Assembly (NCBI GenBank): GCA_004151065.3
Contig: NWUY0300023271.1
Coordinates: 32,900-47,993, forward strand
From: Larix sibirica
Taxonomy: Eukaryota > Streptophyta > Pinopsida > Pinales > Pinaceae
Reading direction: 5' to 3'
DNA: 15,094 bases
Of the stretch, positions 1-8,749 are shown piece by piece (the stretch's first letter is position 1; every line of letters begins with the position of its first letter). The translations under genes were made by a program, and so were the position numbers. The notes under the pieces were generated by a model, which was not told where the DNA came from, ran no database searches, and was given only the letters and a program-made list of their open reading frames with translations.

Positions 1-538
1 TTGATAGATCCGGGTTTAAGATGGATCTATGCTAATATATGCACACATTTCACATAATTAATATATATATAAATATAACCCAAAAACACATACATTTTAA
101 AGGAATTTAACAACATTTTAAATAAAAAAATTGATATTTTGTAATTTTGAACTTACTTCACCCTATGTGTAGAAAATCCATACGGAACCCACCATGCCTT
201 TAAAAGGTCCATGTGATCATATATGAATTTTTTAAGTGTTAGTATATGCCAAGTGGGAGTGAGAGAGTTGAGTGCAACATATATAAGCACAATAGGATTT
301 GGAGCATGGGGATGACAAGAGAAAAGTGTAGTGTATAATTCAAGCACAATGATGGGATGTGCACGATAGGAAGCAAGACAGCATGTAAAATTAAAAGTTC
401 ATTCCTAGTGTGTTAAATGAATTAGGTACAAAGAGCATGTATGGCAAATGCAATGGACACGTGTGTGGTAGAGAGTAAGGAAGCTAAAGGTTCATAGTGG
501 AAGTTGAAGAGGAAAAAATAGATCTCTAAAGAGTTATG
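1..538. other. AT-rich intergenic DNA, no gene seen
   Basis: No convincing coding region is visible; the longest open frame (153-347, minus strand) has no recognisable motif. The stretch holds a short dispersed repeat (91-210) and becomes purine-rich from about 470 to 540. That purine-rich composition resumes at 2213, which suggests the two flanks were once contiguous before the LINE insertion described below. Confidence 0.6.
91..210. repeat. Short dispersed repeat, copy A
   Basis: This stretch resembles 7822-7970. Both share, in the same order, a 'ttaaca(a/t)attttaaa' block, a 'tttgaacttacttca' block, a 'tgtgta' block, a 'gaaaat' block and a 'ggaacccacca' block ending in 'ggtc'. Spacing differs by small indels. 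Similarity fades on both sides, so this is probably a decayed fragment of an unidentified repeat family (a MITE or an LTR piece are both possible). No terminal inverted repeats or target duplications could be defined. Confidence 0.55.
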
Positions 539-555
539 AAGAAAGTTGAAGAGAT
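539..555. repeat. Left 17-bp target-site duplication of the LINE
   Basis: The sequence aagaaagttgaagagat recurs exactly at 2213-2229. In random sequence of this size an exact 17-mer pair would be unlikely, although purine bias raises the odds. The bases just outside differ (g538 against a2212; c556 against g2230), so the match is sharply bounded. Confidence 0.6.
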
Positions 556-904
556 CCAGAGAGTGGTTCTTCTCGACCCTGGTAGAAATGTTGTGGAAAC
601 CTTCACTTAGGGATTAGGAAATAAGACAAACAATCAAGTTGAATGGTATGCTCTACTACAAGGAGTGGAGCTAATTACCTCCTTAAATCTATCAAAAGTA
701 ATCATTCTAGGAGACTCCTTGATTGTCATCTGAAAGACACGTAAAAGCTTAAGGAATTAGGATCCAAAGATTGGGTAGCTGCAACATAGAGTCCTAAGCT
801 TCCTCCCATTCCCCCACAGCCTATCTCTCTTTCATATTCGAAGGTGCAACAAGGAACTCATAGATCAATTGAAAAATCAAGGTTTAGATTGGCATAAGGC
901 ATGA
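556..904 (+). pseudogene. Decayed RNase H domain (plant LINE type)
   Basis: One reading frame (codons in phase with 563) carries the landmarks of plant LINE-type RNase H (RVT_3 family). In order these are a 'VVLLDPGRN' strand, a 'GLGNKTNNQVEWYALLQG' stretch matching the usual T-N-N-Q-A-E-x-x-A-L-x-x-G core (catalytic Glu at 641), then 'VIILGDS' with the catalytic Asp at 713. A C-terminal 'FHIRRCNKE' segment (from 830) corresponds to the usual R-x-x-N-K-E-A-D motif, with the final catalytic Asp replaced or displaced. The frame is broken by stops at 608, 731, 758 and 776 and ends at 902. The first catalytic Asp region is missing, consistent with 5' truncation at 556, and the first few codons seem to be in another frame. 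It cannot encode an active enzyme. The domain call is strong; the exact LINE clade is inference. Confidence 0.8.
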
Positions 905-1637
905 TCGTGCAAAATGGGGCCCCACCCCATAGGAAATGGTTACCATAGTTATTTGAACTATAAATCCAAACCATTGGAATCAAGGTGGGGGAAGTGGAAT
1001 CAATAAAGGACACATGGCCCATGAATACAGTACATCCCACAATTAAGTGTTAAATGCTCCCTCACACGAGCCTACAGGATCATGCATGCCTAGTCTTGTT
1101 CGCACTAGGGTAATTATGGCGGTGATTATTGCATTGACGGACACCGGTAGGATAACTCTAGTGAATGGAGTGGTTATGAATACACATTCATGGCTTTCAA
1201 TATGGAATCAGGAAGGGCACTCTAATGTAGGTTTGAACATAAGGTAAATCACCCGAGATCTTTGTTGGGTTGGTCCTTCTCTGCTGAGTCAGTTGAGGTT
1301 TCCTTCTCTTACTCGAGAAGTTGTTGGGATTTGTTAAATCTTGGAAAGGGTGTGTCTGAATCCCTATATTTTCATGGGAAATGACCCTCTTTGGACAGGA
1401 TTTCCAGAGGGAACATGCGTGGGGTATGTTGTTTCTAGGCATATTAGGGAAGAGAATTCTCAGGAGGTTGCAAAACTCTGTCATCTCTAGGGTTCGGTGT
1501 ATCTATGGTCATGAAATTAAGTGGTGAAGGATCTTCCTTGGATGGGGGACTCACAGGGTGAGGGGGTCATTGGTCTCTGGCTTGTTGAGGAGGATAATTT
1601 TCAGATAGACAATGAGCAACCATGCACGATGTCGTTG
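905..1637 (+). pseudogene. Coding-like decayed LINE 3' region, unidentified
   Basis: This part follows the RNase H relic and is richer in G+C than the surrounding DNA. In the frame starting at 1197 stops are rather sparse between 1224 and 1370, but then TGA and TAG codons accumulate. I could not match any stretch to a known domain. It contains a small G/C palindrome near 917-923. It is most simply a decayed downstream portion of the same inserted element, because both ends of the insertion appear defined. It could instead be a separate insertion or non-coding 3' sequence. Confidence 0.35.
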
Positions 1638-1859
1638 TGGAGGGAGATTTTTAGTGGTATGTGAAACAATATTGGGGACTTCAAGCACATGTTGAGGGTG
1701 GTAAACAATCGAATTGAAGAAATGTTGGATGCATTAAGGAAAATTTCCTACCATATTTCCATGTGGGACTCCATAATTGAAGATAGAGAAATCAATCTAA
1801 GGGAGTAGGGTGGCAAAATTGAGGGCTTGAGGGATGACTTAGACAAGTTGCTGAGTTGA
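1638..1859 (+). pseudogene. Coiled-coil-like degenerate reading frame
   Basis: Reading in phase from 1638 gives a helical, charged stretch with stops only at 1662, 1806 and 1857. It includes short runs such as NNRIEEMLDALRKI, WDSIIEDREINLRE and KIEGLRDDLDKLL. Leucine/isoleucine spacing and alternating E/K/D/R residues suggest a coiled coil. It sits downstream of the RNase H relic inside the same bounded insertion. A comparable helical tail closes the coding-like tract at 5295-5654. No protein family is recognised, and the stops show it is no longer functional. Confidence 0.4.
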
Positions 1860-2212
1860 AATCCACGGAGGAAGATTCAATTCATCGACATGTTCAGGAG
1901 AAGCCAGAGGATAACTCTATGAGGCATGGATATCAAATATTTTTTAAGTTCTACTTTCTTGTAGACATGTTTTTTTTCTATGTTTTTTCACTGCATTTAC
2001 GTGTTAGGTCAATTTGTTTGTTTTTATAGTACTAGAAGTGTTATAAGTGTTGTAGTTATTGAAGGAATTTTGGTTTGTGAACTAGTCTTTAAAAGATTTT
2101 GGACATGCACATTAGATTTGTTACCTATAGCCGATGCACATGAATTTTGTCATTGAAACTTGCTTTCTTCGACACTTTAATAGAAAAAATTTACTTGTTT
2201 CTATTTATTTTA
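1860..2212 (+). other. Putative 3' untranslated region of the LINE
   Basis: The composition switches abruptly to T-rich after about 1930, with no open frame, and ends in an A run (2184-2189) and a T/A-rich tail next to the right target duplication. A piece near 2116-2140 (gatttgttacct...) resembles one at 5830-5860 (gatttggtttacct...) downstream of the second coding-like tract, which may mark a shared 3' end. Confidence 0.4.
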
Positions 2213-2229
2213 AAGAAAGTTGAAGAGAT
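2213..2229. repeat. Right 17-bp target-site duplication of the LINE
   Basis: This is an exact repeat of 539-555. It directly follows the T/A-rich tail of the inserted sequence and is followed by purine-rich DNA like that preceding the left copy. Confidence 0.6.
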
Positions 2230-2382
2230 GAATTGAACATAAAGAGAGCCACAAAGAATGTGAAGAGGAAATAGAATTACACGTATATATAAGGAAGGTA
2301 ACAAATAGGGATTGATGTCATTGAGTCTCATTAGCCAACTAGTGCTAAGAGATAGATACCATGGCAGTCTATCCATCCTAGT

Positions 2383-2562
2383 ATCAAACAATAAATATTT
2401 AATGGATGTCAAAGTTGATGTGATACTAAGGGTCTTACCCAGGTATGAGAAGGTCAAGAAAAACCCTTTCTTGAGAGTCTCCCACTTACAAGTTTGTTGA
2501 TGGATTTGCTCGTGTAGGTACCAATCCTTGGGGATGGGCCCCAAGATGTGAATAAAATTATG
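2383..2562 (-). pseudogene. LTR-retrotransposon gag fragment (relic)
   Basis: Read on the minus strand from 2562 to 2383, this open stretch of about 60 codons follows the pattern of the plant retrotransposon Gag domain (UBN2/retrotrans_gag-like). An 'F-I-H-I-L-G-P-I-P-K-D-W-Y' start is followed by a K-W-E-x-L motif, an F-x-x-T-F-S motif, and a T-S-x-K-x-x-x-F-D tail in place of the usual A-L-Q-x-I-K-x-x-I-F. The frame stays open to 2191 but loses resemblance after about 2383, and its last codons run into the LINE tail. A stop lies just upstream at 2572-2574. No CCHC knuckle, protease or RT is seen nearby, so this is an isolated fragment. Family assignment rests on remembered motif spacing and should be treated as moderate. 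Confidence 0.45.
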
Positions 2563-2639
2563 GACACAATATTATTATGGGAATATATAGAGTCAAAGAG
2601 AGTCATTTGAAAGCTAGAGTAAATGTTGATATTTTTCAT

Positions 2640-3229
2640 TTTTATAAATTATATGAGCATCTACAATTCTAGATAATAAGAATGAGTAGACCTATTTCCC
2701 CATGACTGTGAATTTGGTTCTATATTTTTCCATTAAGTTACTTTAACTTGTTTCTTTCTTAATTTGGATGTTACACATTGCTATGCTTACTTGTAGAGTT
2801 CAATATATTAGATAACTAGAACCATTACACTCCCTCACTATGCCACTACACCTCAAGACCAAGATCCATGATAGGAAATTTGATGTGTCTCTAAGAGCTT
2901 CTCTTTGAGCATATAATCTTCCCAACTCTTTGTCATTCTTGAATAAGATCCACCTACTTATTAATTCTCAAATGAACTCGACCTACTTATTAGTTATCAT
3001 TCCATTATAATCTACAACCTCCTTCCACTCCACCTCTTCTCTTTCCATTATGTTTTCCCTTATTCAAAGGATTTGTTTAGGAGTACCATCTTTATCGGCA
3101 TTCTTACTTCTCTTGTTACTCTCTTACATCATTAGATTATCAGTAGAGGTGAGACAAAAAAATCCAAATCAATGTTCACACCCAATTATCTTTTATATTA
3201 AAGTTTGAATCTTTTGTTTTCAAATCAGA
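2640..3229. other. Intergenic DNA, no gene seen
   Basis: There are no coding signals. The reverse complement around 2824-2850 reads as a purine tract followed by TGTAATGG, which looks like a polypurine-tract/LTR junction, but no partner LTR was found. A short phrase (ctacttatta) recurs at 2953 and 2982. Confidence 0.5.
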
Positions 3230-3296
3230 CTAATATTTTATTAAAAATAAACAAACCACTTTCTAATATTTTATTAAAAAATAAACAAACCACTTT
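3230..3296. repeat. 33-bp tandem duplication
   Basis: Two adjacent copies (3230-3262 and 3263-3296) begin ctaatattttattaaaa and end in aaacaaaccactt. They differ by one extra A in the second copy. Near-identity suggests a recent local duplication. Confidence 0.85.
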
Positions 3297-4499
3297 CACA
3301 ATGAGAAAAAAAAATCTAAACATAAAAATAAAAACCAAAGATTTTCTTAATTCCCCACTCCCTAACCACATTGAGAAACCCAATAAACTAGATAGGTTAC
3401 ACCATTCATAAACTCAAACTACATAACAAGCAAAATGAAACGAGATGCATGTGGTTTAAAGGCTTTAATGGAGATCAGTCATTTTCTTATCTCATCTCCA
3501 AACTACGTGTTCACTTACATTTGGCAGAATTTAGTCTTCCACCTCTCATACTTATATGGTTGGTACCCATTGAATCAATCAAGGATAAGTTATCTTTGGA
3601 ATCCCCTATGTGGCTAAGCATTCATCATGGTCACAATTTTCATGACAATGACCTCCCCTTACTTGCTTGTTGATGTGAGGCAATATGAACCCTACCATAC
3701 CAAGTGACAATTTCCACCACTTTCTAATGTTTAATTATGGAAATCGATTCCCCCAATCTGGTTTCTTTCTTATTACATCATATTAGTATTAATATCTAAA
3801 ATTATTATTAGTGTCAAGCAACAATTAGCTAATTAGTTAGATATATGTGATGTATATTTTGTTGCAAAGTGAAGGAAAGAACAATTTTACTTGGGTAGTT
3901 TGAGTGGATGCGAAGAAAAATTGTTATATCCTTTTTATTTGAATTTAAAATCCAAATATATTTGTTTTTAGCGTGTTAATTGTTTATTAATTATGTATGA
4001 TTTATTCATAAATTTTTGAATTAGGAGAAGTGTTGGTAAAGTTTTCACCAAAATATATTAGTAAAAATAAAAAAAAAAACACATACAATTTTTGCTATTT
4101 CTATACTATTGATTAAAACCCATACTCTTTTGTTAAAAGATATAAACTTGTATTTTTCTATTTATACTAGTCGGTATGGCGCTTTCTCTAGTTAAGGGAT
4201 AGTGCTTTCTTCATAAATGTATATTTAAGATAATTTATATTTTGTTTCTTAATCTAAGTGTAACTCTCAATTTGGAAAACCTTCGCATGAAAATTTATGG
4301 GTGAGAGATTTTATCTTAAATCTTACACCAAGCCATTTACACCAGCAAGATGGACCCCAAAAAAGAGTTTTAACAAATTTAAACTTCCGTAAAAAAAATC
4401 CCTACTTAACTTAACTATCAAACAAAAACCCATTTATGTGTGTGTGTAGTGTAATAAAATAATAATCATAACAAACTAATTTAACTATAGTACAAGTAT
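3297..4499. other. AT-rich intergenic DNA, no gene seen
   Basis: Open frames at 3205-3411, 3435-3617 and 3449-3673 on the plus strand have no recognisable motif and overlap one another in different frames, so I do not call them genes. The rest is AT-rich with short A and T runs and a small TG-rich tract at 4437-4447. Confidence 0.55.
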
Positions 4500-5294
4500 C
4501 TGCCTTGGATTGGGTGAAAAGGGACCAGAACAATGAATGGCTACCACCCATCGCATGTCAACCATGTGGCAATGGATCCTCCACACGCTATGATCTTAAG
4601 TCTTGAGGGGACTATGACATGGGTGATGCAACCACTCCTTAATAAAAACTCCCTCATGTGAATGGATCGAATAGTGGGGAATTATGACAGGAGCTTGGCA
4701 GGAGGACGAGAGGACAAGCCGAGGTACGATGATAATTATTCTTCGTTTACAATTAGGTTGATCACAATCATGGAGAAAGGAGGGGATACGATGAAAGCTA
4801 GTCTCAAGTCGGGATGAAACACTTTGGAAACCATATGCTTATTGTTGTTTATTAGAGCTTGGAGGGAAGAGCTCCGGTCGCACCTCTGACGAAGATGGAT
4901 TTCTAATCTGAAATATGTAGATTGGAAGTTGCTTTTGGGGACGAGAGGGACATGGTGGGCGAGTAGTAGGGGATTTTCACCAATAAATGTAGATGTGGAC
5001 AGTGGGCAAGCATCTGCTCAGGTGAAGGTGGATCACGGGACTGAGTATTGGAGAGCGCAGGCTGCAAATCATTCCTGGAGACTGGTTGTGGCGGTTTTAT
5101 AAGTTGCTCTAGGAAGTGGCAACTCAAGCGTTGGGTGGCCAAGCTTGTAATCAAGACTAGGACTATGGATAATGGAAGGCAAGTATGATGAAGGACAAAA
5201 GTTTGAGGTTAGGTGTATTTTCATTCCCTGCAGCATAGGCCGTGGATGTGGGGGATGCAAAGGAGGCATCCAAAGGGACCCTACTTGAGTGTAG
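4500..5294 (+). pseudogene. Coding-like GC-richer tract, unidentified
   Basis: Composition rises sharply above the AT-rich background at about 4500 and stays high until about 5660, which suggests a former coding sequence. No single frame stays open for long; stops and probable frameshifts are frequent. I recognise no domain. It lies immediately upstream of a better-preserved frame (5295-5654). Minus-strand open frames across 4903-5483 have unremarkable, biased compositions and are best explained as shadows. Confidence 0.35.
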
Positions 5295-5654
5295 AAGGAA
5301 GCTAAGGATGTAGAAATGGTCTACTACCAAGAGATACCCCTGGAGATTCGAGCGCAGATAGCACATGATGAGACTCGGGTGAAAGAGGAGCAACAATTTG
5401 TTAGCACACATGAGATTGAGGAAGAGATGTAGCCTCGGGTCTGAGATACCGACCATACCATATCTCGAGACACCAAATATCATAGGACTCTAGCCATGCA
5501 TTGGACCATCAAGGCTCTTCTAAGGAAGATATTGCTTGATACCAAGGAAGATTGTAATGAGCTCTTGTTACAGATGGATGAATTAAATAGCAAGATGGAT
5601 TTCCTCATCTGCGCTACCGCCGACAAGGATTATGAGACCGCCCCATGGCTCTAG
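5295..5654 (+). pseudogene. Degenerate helical reading frame, unidentified
   Basis: A frame of 120 codons runs from 5295 to a TAG at 5652-5654, with two internal stops at 5430 and 5442 and further stops just upstream at 5286 and 5292. The product is rich in E, K, D and L and probably helical (for example KEEQQFVSTHEIEEEM, then LLLQMDELNSKMDFL). This resembles the charged helical tail at 1638-1859. I cannot name a family. It may be the C-terminal part of the same type of retroelement as 539-2229, here without its RNase H. That link is tentative. Confidence 0.4.
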
Positions 5655-6444
5655 CTCTAAAGGTGCATATTGTCTCTATTTTTTATGATGATCCTACTTA
5701 GAGAGTTCTTAGAGTTCTCAGGGATTTCTAACAATGTTAGTTATATTCAACAATATTTAGTTTTCCGATAGTTTTTATAAACATGTTATAATTGTTTCTT
5801 TAAACCTAGATGAATTACAATTTTATAAGTGATTTGGTTTACCTTTGGGCGTGCCCATTTTAGACATGATGTATTTTGTTAACTAATAATATAATTCCTA
5901 AGCTTCAAAGAAAAACTATATTACAAATATTTTATCAAATAATAAAATGAAATAAAATTATTTACATAATGATGAACTAATGAAATGAAAGAAATTATTT
6001 ACATCAAAAATAAAATAATAAAATGGAAAAAAAATATCTCTTAGAAAAAACAACATTAATAATATCCCATATAATAATAATTTAAAATTCATAAAACATT
6101 TAAATTTAGTACGACCAAATTTATTACTTTTAATAATATTAACACATTAAATCAATAAATTAAATTTTATGTAAAATCATTTTGCTTAATAAATAAACTT
6201 TATAATTTCTCATCTTTATTGATGTGTGGTTTGTAATATATAATTTTTTTTAATGATTATTATGGTTTAATTATATAAATTTAAAATTAGTTAAATTCCA
6301 TTATGATACTTTATTTTAATTATTAAATTATAATTTATATAAATAAAATTTAATTTAAAAATATATTTAATTTTTATTTAATTACTAAATCATATCTTAA
6401 TATTAAAAAAAATCTTAATCATGTTTATATATTTCATTCACAAT
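5655..6444. other. AT-rich DNA, possible 3' remnant then no feature
   Basis: 5655-5900 may be the 3' untranslated part of the preceding degenerate frame. From 5890 to 6440 the sequence is extremely AT-rich, with short A/T homopolymers and a weak repeated phrase (aattatttacat at 5957 and 5993). No gene or structured RNA is seen. Such tracts can act as matrix-attachment regions, but nothing here shows that directly. Confidence 0.5.
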
Positions 6445-6445
6445 T

Positions 6446-6610
6446 CTATTTTTAATCATGATTTTATGTGTCTATTGTGCACTAATTTCACTTTTAATAA
6501 TGATTTTGTGAGTAGCATAATTTAGTTGGTATGGAATCTAAAATACACAAATTTTACTTTTAATAATGATTTTGTGGTTAGCATAATTTAGTTTGTATGG
6601 AATTTAAAAT
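6446..6610. repeat. 66-bp tandem duplication with a third decayed unit
   Basis: Two copies begin 'acttttaataatgatttt' at 6490 and 6556 and continue through 'gcataatttagtt(g/t)gtatgg'. A more decayed related unit starts near 6446 (ctatttttaatcatgatttt). Units 2 and 3 differ at only a few bases. Confidence 0.75.
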
Positions 6611-7821
6611 AAAATATTTAAACTTTAGAGTTCACTAGTTATCATTGTTCCATGGTTGCTTAGGGATGTTGAAATAGGGAGTGTCATCTAATTAACTAAT
6701 TTTTTAGAGTGTTTTTCTTTATTTTTCTTAATTTTCATAATAAAATATGCATAGCTTCATTATTCATATTTAAATTGTAGGTTAATTTATTCATAAGTTT
6801 GTCTAATGGGTCTAATTTGAGTGGTTGTGGAATTGAGTGTTATCCTTCCCATTCATGTTCTATTTTTATAAATGACATTTTAAGTTCATAATGAGGATAT
6901 TGTTGTAATAATTTTGGGCCATCTTATTGAATTTAGGGTTTACTTTGGATACCATCCTCAAAATGAGAGGAAGTACACGGAGGTTTCATGAGGATATGTT
7001 ACCTAGAAAAAAAGAAAAGTTTATTCATAAGCATGTAACTAGATTATATAAACTAGAACATGTAACCAAATTACAGTCATGCGAGAAAAGAGTATCTTCA
7101 TTTTTATTAACAAGACATTGAATAATGAATTATAGTCTTGTGCCTTGGTGTTCCACTAAGCATTCAATAATGAGACTATAGTCTTCCACCTTAATGTTCT
7201 ACTATGGCTATGTACGACTCACTATTTCTTTGCTAATTACTTAGATAATCAACTTGATTCTCATTAGGAACATATTATTTATTCTATTACCAAACTCAAT
7301 TATTCATCTTCCTCAAAGTTTAATTGTTGTAATAGTATTCTCTTTTCATCTGTGCACTTCATATTCTTTCCCTACATCACAATAACCATAACCATCAACA
7401 TCACCTTACCCATGAGGCTTCACCTTCCACACATGCCTCTTCATTTATCTTTGGTACATCACACCTTCATGTGCATTTATAATGTGTCTCCGTCTTTTGC
7501 ACATCTTTTGTTGTGTGTTTCTCTTCCATGTACTTACACTATATACTCAACGTCTTAAACACTTTGCTTCATATGTACTTGAGCTTTCATCATTGCACTT
7601 TCCTTGGACGTACTTAACTTTTTTTACACATTTTCATAAATACTCTTACATCCAATCACATTCATAATTCTCATTTCCATACATACTATTTGAAGAAAAT
7701 AAAAATAACTATTAAAATCTCATTTTCAGATTTAATTTTGAATAAAAAATTATTATAATATAAATATATAATTTATATTAATCTCATAAACACATATCTC
7801 TCTCACATACATATACACATA
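6611..7821. other. Intergenic DNA, no gene seen
   Basis: The sequence is AT-rich. From about 7340 to 7670 the plus strand is strongly pyrimidine-biased with many 'cac' and 'ttc' words, which gives overlapping open frames (7352-7558, 7482-7667) without recognisable motifs. The frame at 6927-7121 also has no recognisable domain. I do not support a gene here. Confidence 0.5.
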
Positions 7822-7970
7822 TCCAATTTAACAATATTTTAAACAATAATAGATAATAAAACATCCAAATAACTTTGAACTTACTTCAATCTTGTGTATA
7901 AAGAATATTATACCAACATTCTATATTTAGAAAATTGATAAGGAACCCACCACACCCTATAATGGTCTCC
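7822..7970. repeat. Short dispersed repeat, copy B
   Basis: This is collinear with 91-210 (shared blocks listed there), but about 30 bp longer because of insertions around 7895-7930. Same orientation as copy A. Confidence 0.55.
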
Positions 7971-8043
7971 CCTAAAAGCAATAAAATACAGCAAATCCTA
8001 GAATTTGAAATCATTGTTCTCAAATATTCCCTCCATTGTTCAA

Positions 8044-8151
8044 AAAAGTGGTGAGCAATAAAGATCACAGGTGAAATTTCCAAGGAAAAGTGGTGGCCAA
8101 TAGAAGTAAGTGGAGTTCAAAAGTGGTGGCCAATAGAAGTAAGTGGCGTTC
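8044..8151. repeat. 33-bp tandem repeat, two good copies plus one decayed
   Basis: Copies at 8086-8118 and 8119-8151 begin aaaagtggtggccaatag and differ at one base (gag/gcg near the end). A decayed, longer unit starts at 8044 (aaaagtggtgagcaata). The 33-bp period is a multiple of three, so a minus-strand open frame (8040-8228) shows an 11-residue repeat, but it lacks any other sign of being coding. Confidence 0.8.
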
Positions 8152-8211
8152 AAAGATGGGATGAGGCGCCAAAGATGAATTAATAGTAATGAAATGAAAT
8201 GTGAAATCTTT

Positions 8212-8235
8212 AGGGGCGAAACTAACAATGCCCCT
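8212..8235. repeat. Small inverted repeat
   Basis: The words aggggc (8212-8217) and gcccct (8230-8235) are perfect inverted repeats with a 12-base loop, followed by a T run. In plant nuclear DNA with no adjacent gene I attach no function to it. Confidence 0.4.
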
Positions 8236-8307
8236 TTTTAAGTTGCAATACCATGATTATACTTTAATTTTAAAGTTTTGTTTATATAATATGGAATTTT
8301 TAATCAT

Positions 8308-8441
8308 TTTTAGTTTAAATGATTAGTTATTATCAATGTTTTTTTCAAAAGGTCGAGTTGTTATCAATGTTGTTAGGTATTTGTTTAATTTTTAGTTTAA
8401 AGAATTAGTTGTTATCAATGTTGTTAGGTATTTAGTTAATT
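8308..8441. repeat. Short tandem duplications
   Basis: The phrase 'tttttagtttaaa.gattagtt.ttatcaatg' occurs at 8308 and again at 8389. A second element, 'gttgttatcaatgttgttag', occurs at 8356 and 8408 and is followed both times by 'gtattt.gttaattt'. The pattern suggests two successive local duplications. Confidence 0.6.
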
Positions 8442-8744
8442 TGATGTTGACCTTTCCTTCTATATTAATAAGGATAATATAAAGTAACCAATTATTAAAA
8501 ATACTATTTATAAATATGGAGAAATATCCCTTAAATTTATCTACATAGTTTTATATAGAAAACATTTTTCATAATTTCATTGTCATAATATATTTTTTTA
8601 CTTATAATTATTAAGTATGAGATATTTATAATAATTGAAAATATTGTGTGTTCATTGTATTTTTTTGTGTACGTGTATGCATATCCGTGTATGTTTATAT
8701 TTTTGTATGTATGTGAGAATGTGTGCATGTATATATCATGTACA
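8442..8744. other. AT-rich DNA, no gene seen
   Basis: AT-rich sequence turns into a TG/TA-biased tract at 8660-8740 (repeated tgtatg words) just before the LTR element. The minus-strand frame 8537-8728 is low-complexity and is not supported as a gene. Confidence 0.5.
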
Positions 8745-8749
8745 CAAGT
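8745..8749. repeat. Left 5-bp target-site duplication (caagt)
   Basis: The five bases before the 5' LTR match exactly the five bases after the 3' LTR (10294-10298). Five base pairs is the length expected for plant LTR retrotransposon integrases. Confidence 0.9.

Larger units (their letters stand above)
539..2229 (+). mobile_element. 5'-truncated LINE-like retrotransposon with target duplication
   Basis: A decayed RNase H domain lies at the very 5' end of a segment bounded by an exact 17-bp direct repeat (aagaaagttgaagagat at 539-555 and 2213-2229). The inserted part would be 556-2212, about 1.66 kb. The duplication starts A-rich, as expected for L1-type endonuclease target sites, and recognisable RNase H sequence begins almost directly after the left copy, as expected of 5' truncation. 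Flanks on both sides are similarly purine-rich. Plant L1 elements are known to carry a C-terminal RNase H of this type. What remains uncertain is the 3' end: there is an A run at 2184-2189 and a TTTATTTTA tail, but no clean poly(A). The stretch after RNase H (about 1.3 kb) is also longer than I would expect for an L1 3' untranslated region. Confidence 0.6.

Noticed and set aside
3435-3673. Two overlapping plus-strand frames of 60 and 74 codons
   Set aside because: No recognisable family, both lie in unremarkable AT-rich DNA, and neither has supporting context.
5163-5483. 106-codon minus-strand open frame
   Set aside because: It overlaps the plus-strand degenerate helical frame, and no domain or transmembrane pattern typical of a known family is convincing.
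7352-7667. Overlapping open frames in the pyrimidine-rich tract
   Set aside because: Two overlapping frames are explained by low-complexity composition; no motif, conserved start or splice evidence.
8165-8173. E2F-like word (ggcgccaaa)
   Set aside because: A single 9-mer with no adjacent gene or transcription start is not evidence of regulation.
8040-8228. Minus-strand frame with an 11-residue repeat
   Set aside because: The repeat follows simply from a 33-bp DNA duplication; there is no other coding evidence.
8212-8240. Hairpin plus T run resembling an intrinsic terminator
   Set aside because: Bacterial-type terminators do not apply to this plant-like nuclear sequence and the stem is only 6 bp.
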